Shown here: piece by piece, positions 1-8,498 of the stretch
Layout of the letters: every line of letters starts with the position of its first letter
Numbering within the stretch: position 1 is the stretch's first letter
NCBI GenBank assembly: GCA_900551945.1
Contig: URYE01000032.1
Coordinates: forward strand, 1 to 25,755
Reading direction: 5' to 3'
DNA: 25,755 nt
Source of the DNA: an uncultured Eubacterium sp.
Lineage (GTDB): Bacteria; Bacillota; Clostridia; Lachnospirales; Lachnospiraceae
The notes under the pieces: generated by a model
The model's database searches: none
Seen by the model: only the letters and a program-made list of their open reading frames with translations
Told to the model about the DNA's origin: nothing
Made by a program: the position numbers and the translations under genes

Positions 1-133
<133 letters not shown>

Positions 134-135
134 TT

Positions 136-163
136 ATTATACTACAACCAAAATCAATATTAA
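136..163 (-). promoter_or_regulatory. Candidate promoter for gmd
   Basis: On the minus strand a perfect -10 TATAAT (136-141) is preceded at 16 nt by TTAATA (158-163), which matches 4 of 6 bases of the -35 consensus. It lies about 45 nt before the gmd start, in an AT-rich stretch that includes three AATATT units. Together with the decayed region upstream this suggests gmd can be transcribed separately from wzx. The AT content makes chance -10 matches likely. Confidence 0.38.
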
Positions 164-238
164 TATTAATATTAAAAAATATCATTCTTATTTCTTCAGG
201 AATATAAACACAATAATTTATTATAAAATAGCCTAATT

Positions 239-360
239 CTAGTCATAATATGTTTCCTTTATTGGACATACCTTTAAATACATCCCACATCTAACACACC
301 TATTTGAAACATCAACTGGATAATAAAATCTTTTTCATCTTTAATCATAGATATTCCAAC
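239..360 (-). pseudogene. Remnant of a 4Fe-4S / F420-hydrogenase-beta-like gene
   Basis: Between wzx and gmd the minus strand reads, across one frameshift, ISMIKDEKD (about 326-357) and then FYYPVDVSNRCVRCGMYLKV plus CPIKETYYD, ending at TAG at 239. This matches the N-terminal ferredoxin part of Coenzyme F420 hydrogenase/dehydrogenase beta-type proteins (the usual form is GFxYPxxxxxxCxxCGxCxxxCPI). That family is commonly encoded next to polysaccharide pyruvyl transferases. The third cluster Cys is Tyr here, the reading frame breaks upstream, and it stops within about 10 codons of the motif. It cannot encode a working protein. The call rests on the motif only. Confidence 0.6.
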
Positions 361-386
361 ACTAAATCATTAAAATTAACTTCTAA

Positions 387-1766
387 TTAACCTTTGAAAT
401 AAAATAATCTTTTAATCAAATCCCTATTAAAATATATAATTGCTAGCATTATAATAATCCTAATAAAATATGAAAAAATTCCTTGTATATAATATAAAAT
501 TGTTTGTATAATAAGAATACATATATAAACAATAATTACTTTTTTATCAATAACAAGATTAACATATTTTTTAGTATCTTTAATTCTTAAAATTATAGTA
601 ATCATATATCCTAATATTGTTGTTATTGTTGCTGCAAATATACCAAATTTAGGTATTAAAACAATATTTAAAAATATATTAACAAATGCTCCTGCCATTG
701 TAGTCATTAATGCTCCCTTAGTTTCTTTAAATACTATATAAAAAGAACCCAAAAAACCTGAAAGAGCATGAAAAACTATTGCTGTAATTAATGGGGCTAT
801 ATAAACCCATGCTTCAGTATAAGATTTTTCAAACAAGACAAATAACATCGGTTTAATAATCACAAGCAGTCCTATATTACCAATTACTAATGTTTTAAAA
901 TAAGTCAAAAAAAATCTTGAATATTCTTTATCTCTATTTTTATTATTTCCCATACTTATAGCTGAAATCTGCCATGCCTGATAAAATACATTTTCTACCA
1001 AACTTAATAAGCTAGGGATTTTACAAGCAACAGCATATATTCCCGTTGCAGCAGTCCCTAAAAAGAAAGAAATTACATATCTATCTGAAACATTCATAAC
1101 CCACCACATAATTGTTGTTGGCATTAATGGTAAACAAAATCTCAGCAATTGTTTTAAAGTTTCTGTTTCTATTTCATTAAAACTAATATATGTATATGCC
1201 TTTTTCTTTACAAACAAATATATAGTTTGGCTTGATTTTCCTATTAAAAAAGATATAACCCAGCCTTTTAATCCTAGTTGCAAAAGCATCATAAATACTA
1301 TATTAAAAAGAAGTGTAAAAACAGAATTGACTACGCCACCCAACGCATAACTTTTTACATCACCACTACCTCTGGCAAGCTGACTTAAAATATTATTTAT
1401 AATATCTAAAAATACAAAAAAACCAATATATAAAATTTCTGTATATCCAGATAACTGAGATATAATACAACAAATACAAACACATATTATACCTCCTACT
1501 ATTCCTATTAATGAGGAACATGACATAACCGCTTTTATATTTGCATCCTTATCACTGGAAAATCTAAATACACTTTCATATATATTCAAGCATATAATAG
1601 GCATAACTAATGATACCGTTGTAATTATCATATCCATAATTCCATATTCGGATGTGGTAAGATAATATGAATATAGTGGTGCTAAAATAAATGCAATAAA
1701 CTTACTTCCTAAATTTGCAATTGAAATAATAATAGTATTTTTCTTTAAATCACTGTATTGTTTCAT
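387..1766 (-). CDS. wzx: Wzx-type polysaccharide repeat-unit flippase
   Basis: This 459-residue, almost wholly hydrophobic protein has 12-14 predicted membrane spans and the N-terminal pattern of the RfbX/MATE-like exporters (NTIIISIANLGSKFIAFILA, with a YGIMD loop). The role of the family is to flip undecaprenyl-diphosphate-linked oligosaccharide units across the membrane before Wzy polymerisation. I chose the ATG at 1766 (MKQYSDLKKN) because AGGAG lies 8 nt before it. An in-frame ATG at 1793 would add nine residues but lacks an SD. The gene follows the pyruvyl transferase after a 220-nt gap that holds a coding remnant. GC is very low, as in the rest of this half of the cluster. Substrate specificity cannot be read from the sequence. 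Confidence 0.88.
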   Translation of the reverse strand: MKQYSDLKKNTIIISIANLGSKFIAFILAPLYSYYLTTSEYGIMDMIITTVSLVMPIICLNIYESVFRFSSDKDANIKAVMSCSSLIGIVGGIICVCICCIISQLSGYTEILYIGFFVFLDIINNILSQLARGSGDVKSYALGGVVNSVFTLLFNIVFMMLLQLGLKGWVISFLIGKSSQTIYLFVKKKAYTYISFNEIETETLKQLLRFCLPLMPTTIMWWVMNVSDRYVISFFLGTAATGIYAVACKIPSLLSLVENVFYQAWQISAISMGNNKNRDKEYSRFFLTYFKTLVIGNIGLLVIIKPMLFVLFEKSYTEAWVYIAPLITAIVFHALSGFLGSFYIVFKETKGALMTTMAGAFVNIFLNIVLIPKFGIFAATITTILGYMITIILRIKDTKKYVNLVIDKKVIIVYICILIIQTILYYIQGIFSYFIRIIIMLAIIYFNRDLIKRLFYFKG

Positions 1767-1818
1767 TATTTTTTCTCCTATCAAACATAACAAAAAGTAT
1801 TTTAACCAGCCAAATACA

Positions 1819-1950
1819 CTAGGAACCTAATATTTTTTTATAACTTTTGTGACTTATGAGTTTGCGCATATTCAAAAAAGTTTTTCTATCATTAGATTTC
1901 TTCACATTCTTAAATGCTGTAAAACTACTTTTCATTAGAATACATGGATT
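1819..1950 (-). pseudogene. Possible C-terminal coding remnant, perhaps of an F420-hydrogenase-like protein
   Basis: The 220-nt gap between the pyruvyl transferase and wzx contains a short minus-strand frame. It reads KKQYNPCILMKSSFTAFKNV, then KKSNDRKTFLNMRKLISHKS and YKKILGS, ending at TAG at 1819. No SD precedes its internal ATG (1935), and a stop lies just upstream of the fragment. The pattern NPxLxKSS, KxxxDRxxFL, SYKKIL resembles the tail of F420-hydrogenase-beta-like proteins usually paired with pyruvyl transferases, and the place beside such a gene fits. I recall that family's C-terminus only loosely, so identity is uncertain. A chance open frame in AT-rich DNA is possible. Confidence 0.3.
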
Positions 1951-2013
1951 GTATTGTTTTTTCTATTTAACTTTGAATATTTTCAACTAAATAAAAAAAT
2001 GATAATCTCATAT

Positions 2014-3141
2014 CTATTTTCCACTATCTTCTGATAAATTTAATTCCAAATATTCCATTGATGCTTTTCTATATTCTTTAATATGTTCATTAACCAATTT
2101 ATAGTCCACATGTTTTTCTATATTAATTTGATTAATATTAGTTACTTTTCTACCTGTGATTTTTAATGTATTTAATATATCTCTAACTCTAACTTCATTT
2201 TTTTTAATATCTTCTAAATAATAAAAATCCACTCCAAAATTTATTGAAAATATTGTGCCATGATACGAATCTGTTATAACACACTTTGCATTATTAATAA
2301 GATTCAAAAATTCTTCTGGTCCTGCATTATACATAATATATGATTTTTGTGACAAAATAACAGGCGCAAGTGGAGATAAAACAACTATTTTCATATTATT
2401 AATTCTATTTTCTATTTTTTTAATGACAGAATTAATTCTTTTAAATGATGATAATGAATAAAATAGTATATAATCTTCTCTTATTATCGGCTCTTTTTCA
2501 AAATAAAGCGACCATTCTTCTTTGTTTAATAAAAGAGTTGGATCACAAACTGTACATACATCTTTATTAAGTATTTTTTCCAGCCTCTTTGAAGCAGATA
2601 CTTCTCTACATGATATAGCATAAAAAAGCTTTAATTGTTCTTTTATTTTATTCAATTCTTCTGTTGTCATATTTACTATAGACGATGCATATGAAATTCT
2701 TCTACCATTGAAATCTTTTAAAATATACGGATTCATGTATTTCCAATCTACATTACATAATTCATTAGAATGTTTATTCCAAATCTGGTCACTACCACTA
2801 ATTATTGTATCAAAATCCCTATAAAATAACTTTACACTTTCAGGTTTAGAAAACTCATCTGTTAAATTCATTTTTTCTGTAATAAATTTTTCAAATCTTA
2901 ATTCTCTTTCTTCTAATTCTTTTATTTTCTTACCATATAACAATTTTTTTATAATTGATTTAATTCCTTTTTTCCTACTTAACTTATAAAAATCATATTG
3001 TGATTCCATACGATAATTTAGAATTTCTGTTTCGTATCCTAATTTATTAACAGCATATTGCGTAGCTGCTGCTTGCAATACAGAACCAAAGTTATATGCA
3101 GAGTGATATGTAATAATTCCTATTTTCATTTTTTTGTTCAT
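2014..3141 (-). CDS. Polysaccharide pyruvyl transferase family protein
   Basis: This 375-residue PF04230-type protein has the hallmark start KIGIITYHSAYNFGSVLQA. Further motifs are SGSDQIWN (115-122), SYASS (150-154) and a near-C-terminal DSYHG (291-295) for nucleotide/PEP binding. Family members (CsaB/WcaK-like) transfer pyruvate ketals from PEP to sugars, though some members use other donors. The ATG at 3141 overlaps the TGA of the polymerase gene (ATGA), so translation is probably coupled. AGAGG sits only 1 nt before this ATG and 13 nt before a second ATG at 3129 (MKIGIITYH), so 3129 is a realistic alternative start. The usual Fe-S partner gene appears only as remnants nearby. An anionic pyruvate decoration of the polymer is the likely outcome (inference). 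Confidence 0.85.
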   Translation of the reverse strand: MNKKMKIGIITYHSAYNFGSVLQAAATQYAVNKLGYETEILNYRMESQYDFYKLSRKKGIKSIIKKLLYGKKIKELEERELRFEKFITEKMNLTDEFSKPESVKLFYRDFDTIISGSDQIWNKHSNELCNVDWKYMNPYILKDFNGRRISYASSIVNMTTEELNKIKEQLKLFYAISCREVSASKRLEKILNKDVCTVCDPTLLLNKEEWSLYFEKEPIIREDYILFYSLSSFKRINSVIKKIENRINNMKIVVLSPLAPVILSQKSYIMYNAGPEEFLNLINNAKCVITDSYHGTIFSINFGVDFYYLEDIKKNEVRVRDILNTLKITGRKVTNINQINIEKHVDYKLVNEHIKEYRKASMEYLELNLSEDSGK

Positions 3142-4361
3142 TCCTCTTTAGATTTTAATGTTTTAAAATTAACTACAATATACCAAGATATAGCAATCCA
3201 AAACATTCCAAGTGCCGTATAATGATATATCATAATAAAAAATAAAAAGAATAATAAAATTACAAAATACAGTAAATCTTTATTTCCCTTTTTTAATAAC
3301 CTTATTAATGATATAATAAATGGTATGGTATATAAAGAACCCAATATTAAGCCCCCATCTGAAAAAACACCACCTATACCTGTGCTTAAACCTGCTGTGT
3401 CTGTTTGTCTCCAATCAACTCTAAAATCTTTTAAAGCCTTAATATTCTTAAAGCCATTTCCAATCCAAGGCGACTGTTCCCAACTTTTAAAACATGCTAT
3501 AATATCATCAATCCTAACTTCACCTGACATATTATTATTAAATAATTTATCATAAAAAATAATACCTATAATTACAGCTACAACTGCTGCTACAATTGGT
3601 ACTATAATAATCAATTTCTTTTTTCTTAAATATTTCCTATAAAAATCCAAAAAGAACACACAAATCGTAATAGCAATTGAGGTTGTTGATAGTGTTGTAA
3701 ATGCTGCTATCACCAAAATAATATTTCGCTTTCTGTTATTATCTAATAAAAAAACATTTATAAATAATGCTTCTGATAAAATAGTTGCAAAAAGAGGTGC
3801 TTCTGAAAATAATGCCATATTACGCAAAATAGACATTCCAAATATATTAGTATATTGTCCTTCATAATATAAATAAAAATAATTTTGATATCCATACCAA
3901 GTGGACCAATTATATACACTTGAATCAATATATTCAAATGGTTTTAAAATTTTTAAATATGTACCAAAAACAAAACCAATTAATGAAATAATTGCTATAA
4001 TGCATGTTATTTTTACAAATGAATCTAAAATTATTTTCAACCCATATCTTTGTGAAACAGCTAAAATTACAATATATGTCAAAATCAATATTATAGAAAT
4101 AATAATAAATGTTAAATCCCTATAATTTTTTCCAAAAAGCAAAAAAAATCCCATTACTGTTATAAAAAAAGCAATTATATATAAATCATGTTTATTAATA
4201 TATCTAAATTTACAAAATAATACGATTATAACTCCTGATATAAATACTCCCATGTATACTATTGATGCATATTCATTAAAAAACAATGAATAATTACTCA
4301 AGATAAGAAATAACATAAATATATCAATTATCACCATAATTATATTATTTTTTCTTAACAT
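3138..4361 (-). CDS. wzy: Wzy-type O-antigen/EPS polymerase
   Basis: This 407-residue integral membrane protein has about 10-11 spans and a long extracytoplasmic loop with SEAPLFATILSE (186-197), then GNGFKN (302-307) and a GIGGVFSDGG stretch (328-337). These are features of O-antigen polymerase/ligase-like proteins of Gram-positive EPS clusters. It should join flipped repeat units into polymer on the outer membrane face. Start choice: the frame can be extended to a TTG at 4391 that overlaps the upstream TGA, but AAAGG lies 9 nt before the ATG at 4361 (MLRKNN), so I use that. Its stop overlaps the next gene's start. Wzy proteins have little sequence conservation, so the call rests on topology, motifs and a neighbouring wzx. 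Confidence 0.8.
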   Translation of the reverse strand: MLRKNNIIMVIIDIFMLFLILSNYSLFFNEYASIVYMGVFISGVIIVLFCKFRYINKHDLYIIAFFITVMGFFLLFGKNYRDLTFIIISIILILTYIVILAVSQRYGLKIILDSFVKITCIIAIISLIGFVFGTYLKILKPFEYIDSSVYNWSTWYGYQNYFYLYYEGQYTNIFGMSILRNMALFSEAPLFATILSEALFINVFLLDNNRKRNIILVIAAFTTLSTTSIAITICVFFLDFYRKYLRKKKLIIIVPIVAAVVAVIIGIIFYDKLFNNNMSGEVRIDDIIACFKSWEQSPWIGNGFKNIKALKDFRVDWRQTDTAGLSTGIGGVFSDGGLILGSLYTIPFIISLIRLLKKGNKDLLYFVILLFFLFFIMIYHYTALGMFWIAISWYIVVNFKTLKSKEE

Positions 4362-4387
4362 AATTTTTATCCTTTCTCTACTATATT

Positions 4388-4870
4388 TCAATCTCCAGCT
4401 TTCATATCTGATTCTATATATTTACATTTTACCTGATTACCATACTTATCTTCTATATATATACTTATATCATAATCATTATTAATATATAATTTTATAT
4501 GATTATGTCCCATACTATTTAACTCTGATATAAAACTAACATCATTTAATGTATCACCATTCATTGCATTATATACGGGTTTACACTTATCTTTTATCTC
4601 TTTATACTCAAACTTACTACTTTTCCCTATATATATTTTCATAGAATTATTAGTTCCAAGCACAGATTTCACCCATTTTTTTGCTTCTTCGTCGTTGTTA
4701 ATTGAATCCAACATAATATTTCTAATAGATTGTAAATTTTTTAAATCTGTTTTTTCTCTTTGAACTTCATTATTATATATTGTCTTTGATACAGACTGCG
4801 ATATTTGATATCCACTCACACCAAAAAATATTAAAAAGCAAACACATATAACATTTTTCTTTTTACCCAT
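4388..4870 (-). CDS. Orphan membrane-anchored protein of unknown function
   Basis: This is a 160-residue protein I do not recognise. It has a Lys-rich start (MGKKKN), one hydrophobic segment (about 7-22) acting as signal anchor, and then a polar, presumably extracytoplasmic domain. That domain has a helical first half (about 30-70, KTDLKNLQSIRNIML and EEAKKWVKSVLG) and a strand-rich second half (HIKLYINNDYDISIYIEDKY). It lies between a GT2 and the polymerase, just 26 nt from the polymerase start, so it is co-transcribed. The nearest SD-like sequence (AAAGG) is about 16 nt from the ATG and no better start exists, so translation may be weak. A 7-bp inverted repeat, TTGATAA/TTATCAA, lies just upstream (4899-4925). 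It may be a polymerase accessory or surface protein; nothing shows which. Confidence 0.7.
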   Translation of the reverse strand: MGKKKNVICVCFLIFFGVSGYQISQSVSKTIYNNEVQREKTDLKNLQSIRNIMLDSINNDEEAKKWVKSVLGTNNSMKIYIGKSSKFEYKEIKDKCKPVYNAMNGDTLNDVSFISELNSMGHNHIKLYINNDYDISIYIEDKYGNQVKCKYIESDMKAGD

Positions 4871-4979
4871 ACTATTTAATAAGTATCCTTTCTCTCCTTT
4901 GATAACTACTAAATGTTCTTATCAATATCCTTAATTCTCAACTTTCTCATAATATATACACTAAATTAATATAAGTAAT

Positions 4980-5954
4980 TTATTTTATTAATTCATTCAC
5001 TTTATTTTTATATGCAACAGGCTCAATAGTTCTTCCAGTTTTATTTTTTAACCCATCTTTATAAGCTTTTCTTATTGTAGCAATTCTAAGTTTTATTAAT
5101 TTTTTATTATATCCAAGCCTATAAGCTAACAATATCTGTTTTGTACATCTCAACCTAACCAAAATAAAACCTATATACATTTTAATTTTATTTTTTTGAA
5201 ATTCTCTTACAAAAAAAATTCTATTTCTATACATATAATAATCTTTCCACCAATTATTAGGTTTTTGAACTCCTATATTCGATGGTTGATCCCTGTGATT
5301 AATTACAGCATTTTTTATTAAGTATGTATCAAATTGTCTAGAAATTCTATAAGTGTATTCTAAATCATCTCCATAAATAAATAATTCTCCTTTAGGAAAT
5401 CCTACAGTTTCTACAGCTCTCTTTGAAATTAATGGACCTACAAAAGCATCTGCTTCAATTTCTGTTATTTCTTTTATATTATCTGAGTTATTATAAATAT
5501 ATAAATCCTTTTCTAAGAATTTTGCTAATTTTTTATGATGGTATAATTGATATTGTTTTAAATCATCTCCCATAATTAATGGCGCTAAATATCCTATATT
5601 ATTACTTATTTTCTTATACTTTAATAAGTTTTCCAAACAGTCATATTGAGGATAGGCATCTGCATCCATTAACCAATACCAATCAGGATTATATTTTTTA
5701 TAAGCATACTCCATTCCTTTTTGAAAGCCACCAGCTCCACCTATATTATTATTAAGCCATATTACATCAATATTTTTATTATTTTCAATTTTCTTTAACT
5801 TTTCTTTACATTCTTCATTACTGGCATTATCCACAATAACTATCTTTTTTACTTTATAAGTTTGTTTTTCTAAATATTCTATTTCTCTTAATAAAAAATC
5901 TACATCATTATATGTTACTGTTACTGCAATTACACTTTCAACTATACTATTCAT
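4980..5954 (-). CDS. GT2 glycosyltransferase (rhamnosyl/galactofuranosyl-transferase-like)
   Basis: This 324-residue GT-A fold enzyme starts AVTVTYNDVDFLLREI, followed by IVIVDNAS (38-45). NNNIGGAGGFQKGM (68-81) and the metal-binding MDADAYP (96-102) come next, then the catalytic-type GDDLEY (195-200) and INHRDQP (218-224). The GGAGGF plus GDDLEY signature is shared with the galactofuranosyl/rhamnosyl branch of GT2. The enzyme acts in the cytoplasm on the lipid-linked repeat unit. The ATG at 5954 has AGAGAGG 6 nt upstream and follows the TAA of the previous gene by 3 nt, so the two are co-translated. The basic C-terminus (IRKAYKDGLKNKTGR) may contact the membrane. Donor sugar is not determinable by eye. 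Confidence 0.85.
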   Translation of the reverse strand: MNSIVESVIAVTVTYNDVDFLLREIEYLEKQTYKVKKIVIVDNASNEECKEKLKKIENNKNIDVIWLNNNIGGAGGFQKGMEYAYKKYNPDWYWLMDADAYPQYDCLENLLKYKKISNNIGYLAPLIMGDDLKQYQLYHHKKLAKFLEKDLYIYNNSDNIKEITEIEADAFVGPLISKRAVETVGFPKGELFIYGDDLEYTYRISRQFDTYLIKNAVINHRDQPSNIGVQKPNNWWKDYYMYRNRIFFVREFQKNKIKMYIGFILVRLRCTKQILLAYRLGYNKKLIKLRIATIRKAYKDGLKNKTGRTIEPVAYKNKVNELIK

Positions 5955-5957
5955 ATA

Positions 5958-7136
5958 TTACCTCTCTGCGCTATTAATTATATATTGACATAATTTTGCT
6001 ATTTTATTTCTAGAAACATTATAGCTATAATATTTCTCAAACAATTTTTTATTTTCTACTTCTATATCATTAAGTTGTTTATCAGAAAGTGTTATAAAAT
6101 TATTAATTGCATTAACATATTCATTATCTGAATTAGCTCTCATAATTGAATTATTTATACAATTTTCTAATGCCAATTCATATCCGACTAATGCTTCATC
6201 ACTTGCAACAATAGGTAGTCCCATACTTAATGTTTCTGCAACCTTAACTTTCATACCAGCGCCCTTTTCTATTGGAGCAATCATAAGTGAATGTTTTGGA
6301 ATTATATCTTCCAAAGTTTTAAAATTTTTATGTATAATACAATTGTCTAATCTTTTTACTCGTTCCTCAATATCCTTAGTTGGATTTGAACCCGCTATAA
6401 TTAAATTTAATTTTGTATTATTATTAAAATATTTTATCCATACATTATCTATAAAATTTATTACTGCCCTCACATTAGATTCATAATTAAGACTCCCAAC
6501 AAAAACTATATTTCTAACATTAGACTTTAAATATAATTCTCTTGAATTTTCTAAACATATAGGTAAAATCATTTCTTTTTTATTTTTAATTTTATATAAT
6601 TCATGTGTTCTTTTTTTATCCCTTAATGATAGAAAATTTATAGCATCGCTATATTTTAATGCCATCTTTTCATCTCTTTTTACACATAACTTTTCCCACT
6701 CAACGTATAACTTTTTAATAATACTTTTATTATTTGAAAAATACCCATCAACATAGTCATACTCAACATTTTCCATATTACATATAATCTTACATTTAGG
6801 ATTTATTTTTTTATAAAACTTTGCAATATATCCAAATCTAGATCTTCCAATAATAACAATATTAGGAGCATAATTTTTAAATTTATTTTTATTGATTCTA
6901 AAATTATAATATATATATGAACTATGCCCTTTTAATCTAACATATATATCAATAATCTTATTTTTTTTCAAACTCAAATCTAACTTTTCTGATATTTTTT
7001 CATCAGGAGATATAACTTTAAATTCAATATTATTTTTTTTGGCATACTTTTTTAATCCATCATAATATTTTTTTTCTTCAAGACAGCCACCACCAAAACC
7101 AAATATTTTATTATCAGATATCAATAACATTTTCAT
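5958..7136 (-). CDS. GT4-family glycosyltransferase
   Basis: This 392-residue GT-B enzyme has its C-terminal Rossmann domain starting at NIVFVGSLNYESN (209-221). It then has IIAGSNP (246-252), HKNFKTLEDIIP, and the nucleotide-sugar site GAGMKVKVAETLSMGLPIVA (293-312), which carries the conserved Glu of the EX7E region. The N-terminal half is acceptor-side and divergent, with an unusual GFGGGC loop near residue 13. The role is cytoplasmic transfer of one sugar to the growing lipid-linked unit. An SD-like AAGAGG lies 13 nt from the ATG at 7136. A second ATG at 7130 (MLLISDN) would have a still longer spacing. The gene is followed after 3 nt by the GT2. Confidence 0.85.
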   Translation of the reverse strand: MKMLLISDNKIFGFGGGCLEEKKYYDGLKKYAKKNNIEFKVISPDEKISEKLDLSLKKNKIIDIYVRLKGHSSYIYYNFRINKNKFKNYAPNIVIIGRSRFGYIAKFYKKINPKCKIICNMENVEYDYVDGYFSNNKSIIKKLYVEWEKLCVKRDEKMALKYSDAINFLSLRDKKRTHELYKIKNKKEMILPICLENSRELYLKSNVRNIVFVGSLNYESNVRAVINFIDNVWIKYFNNNTKLNLIIAGSNPTKDIEERVKRLDNCIIHKNFKTLEDIIPKHSLMIAPIEKGAGMKVKVAETLSMGLPIVASDEALVGYELALENCINNSIMRANSDNEYVNAINNFITLSDKQLNDIEVENKKLFEKYYSYNVSRNKIAKLCQYIINSAER

Positions 7137-7166
7137 AATAATACTAAATACCTCTTAATCACAATT

Positions 7167-8426
7167 TTAAATAATTTGCTTGAAATTTTTCAATGTCTTT
7201 TCCCACATATGTTTTTCATTAATAAATTTTTGTGCTTCAAAACCAATTTCTTTTCTTAACTGATAATTATCTAATAATCTTACTACTTGTTTCGCTAATG
7301 TCTTATAATCATCTGATACAAATATATTTTTCCCATTGTCAATATTAATTCCTTCAACTCCTAATGAATTTGTCACAACTGGCACTCCCATAGCCATTCC
7401 TTCTAATATTTTTGTTTTTATTCCTGTCCCATATGCAACCGGAGCTAATATAACTTCTGACTCTAAAACTTCTCTTCTTAAATCTTCAACTTCTCCTGTA
7501 ATTAAAATACTTTTTTCATTCTTATATTTTAAAATTATATTCTCAGGACATTTTCCAACAATTTTTAATTTAGCATTTGGTTTTATTTTTTTTATATACG
7601 GAAATATTTTGTTAATTATTATCTCAAGACTTGCAACATTCGGGTCATAATAAAAATTCCCAAAAAAGCTTATTAAACCATCTGTTTTTTTGATATTAAG
7701 ATTTTGGGAAAAATAATTATAATCAACTCCCATAGTAATACAAATAGCTTTGTTACCTTGACATTCATTGTTTAATTCATCAGTTTCAATTTTAGATATT
7801 AATATTGATGTATCAAATTGGTCATAACACTTTTTTTCAAGCTTTTTACATCTTATAGATTCCAATTTTAATATCATATTTTTTATATTACTTCTATTTA
7901 TTACTATATTTAACCAACCTGGAAAATTATTTGAATAATTACCTGCTATATTACTTTTATGCTTATCTTTTCCAATTTGCAAAGCATATCTTTTTGATAA
8001 TAAATCATCTATATATATTAATTTTTTTATATTTTTATCTTTTATAGCATTTTTATACATAGACAATCTAATCATATCAATCATAACTATATCTGGCTTA
8101 ACTCTATTTAAAAGTACTTCAATATCTTTTTCATTCTTTTTTGAATAATATAATGAACATTGTAATGGCATATTATTTAATATATTCATATTCCACACAT
8201 TACTAATTTTATTTAAAATTGAGATATCTGAAGCATAATTAACTTCTTTTATAAAATATGGTATAGATGTATCATTTCTTTCATTATTCTCAAGAAATGT
8301 GTATAGATATATATCACATTTATATATTTCATATAAACCTTTACAATAATTATATAAAACAACTTTATGCCCTGAATTTGTAGGCCAAAATACTCTAGTT
8401 GAAATAACACATATTTTTTTTCTCAC
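7167..8426 (-). CDS. GT4-family glycosyltransferase
   Basis: This 419-residue GT-B protein starts KICVISTRVFWPTNSGHKVV, the glycine-rich acceptor loop of GT4 enzymes. The C-terminal domain begins ISFFGNFYYDPN (252-263), continues with LKIVGKCPE, and has the donor-site motif GTGIKTKILEGMAMGVPVV (333-351). It ends with the usual terminal helix (FINEKHMWEKTLKNF). The start codon is GTG at 8426, with GGAAGG 10 nt upstream. It probably adds a sugar to the repeat unit in the cytoplasm. It sits between the acyltransferase and the next GT4 and shares their very low GC. It resembles the neighbouring GT4 only in family features and is not a recent duplicate. Confidence 0.85.
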   Translation of the reverse strand: MRKKICVISTRVFWPTNSGHKVVLYNYCKGLYEIYKCDIYLYTFLENNERNDTSIPYFIKEVNYASDISILNKISNVWNMNILNNMPLQCSLYYSKKNEKDIEVLLNRVKPDIVMIDMIRLSMYKNAIKDKNIKKLIYIDDLLSKRYALQIGKDKHKSNIAGNYSNNFPGWLNIVINRSNIKNMILKLESIRCKKLEKKCYDQFDTSILISKIETDELNNECQGNKAICITMGVDYNYFSQNLNIKKTDGLISFFGNFYYDPNVASLEIIINKIFPYIKKIKPNAKLKIVGKCPENIILKYKNEKSILITGEVEDLRREVLESEVILAPVAYGTGIKTKILEGMAMGVPVVTNSLGVEGINIDNGKNIFVSDDYKTLAKQVVRLLDNYQLRKEIGFEAQKFINEKHMWEKTLKNFKQII

Positions 8427-8498
8427 TTATAATTTTCCTTCCTAAAAATATCATTAATTTGCTATTACCATTCTCTTATTAAAACTCACAATATCTTT

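Noticed and set aside
4362..4391. TTG start for the polymerase overlapping the upstream stop
   Set aside because: It has an SD-like sequence only about 1 nt away, whereas AAAGG is well placed for the ATG at 4361.
4899..4957. 13-codon frame MRKLRIKDIDKNI upstream of the orphan gene
   Set aside because: Too short, no recognised family and no clear SD; indistinguishable from chance.
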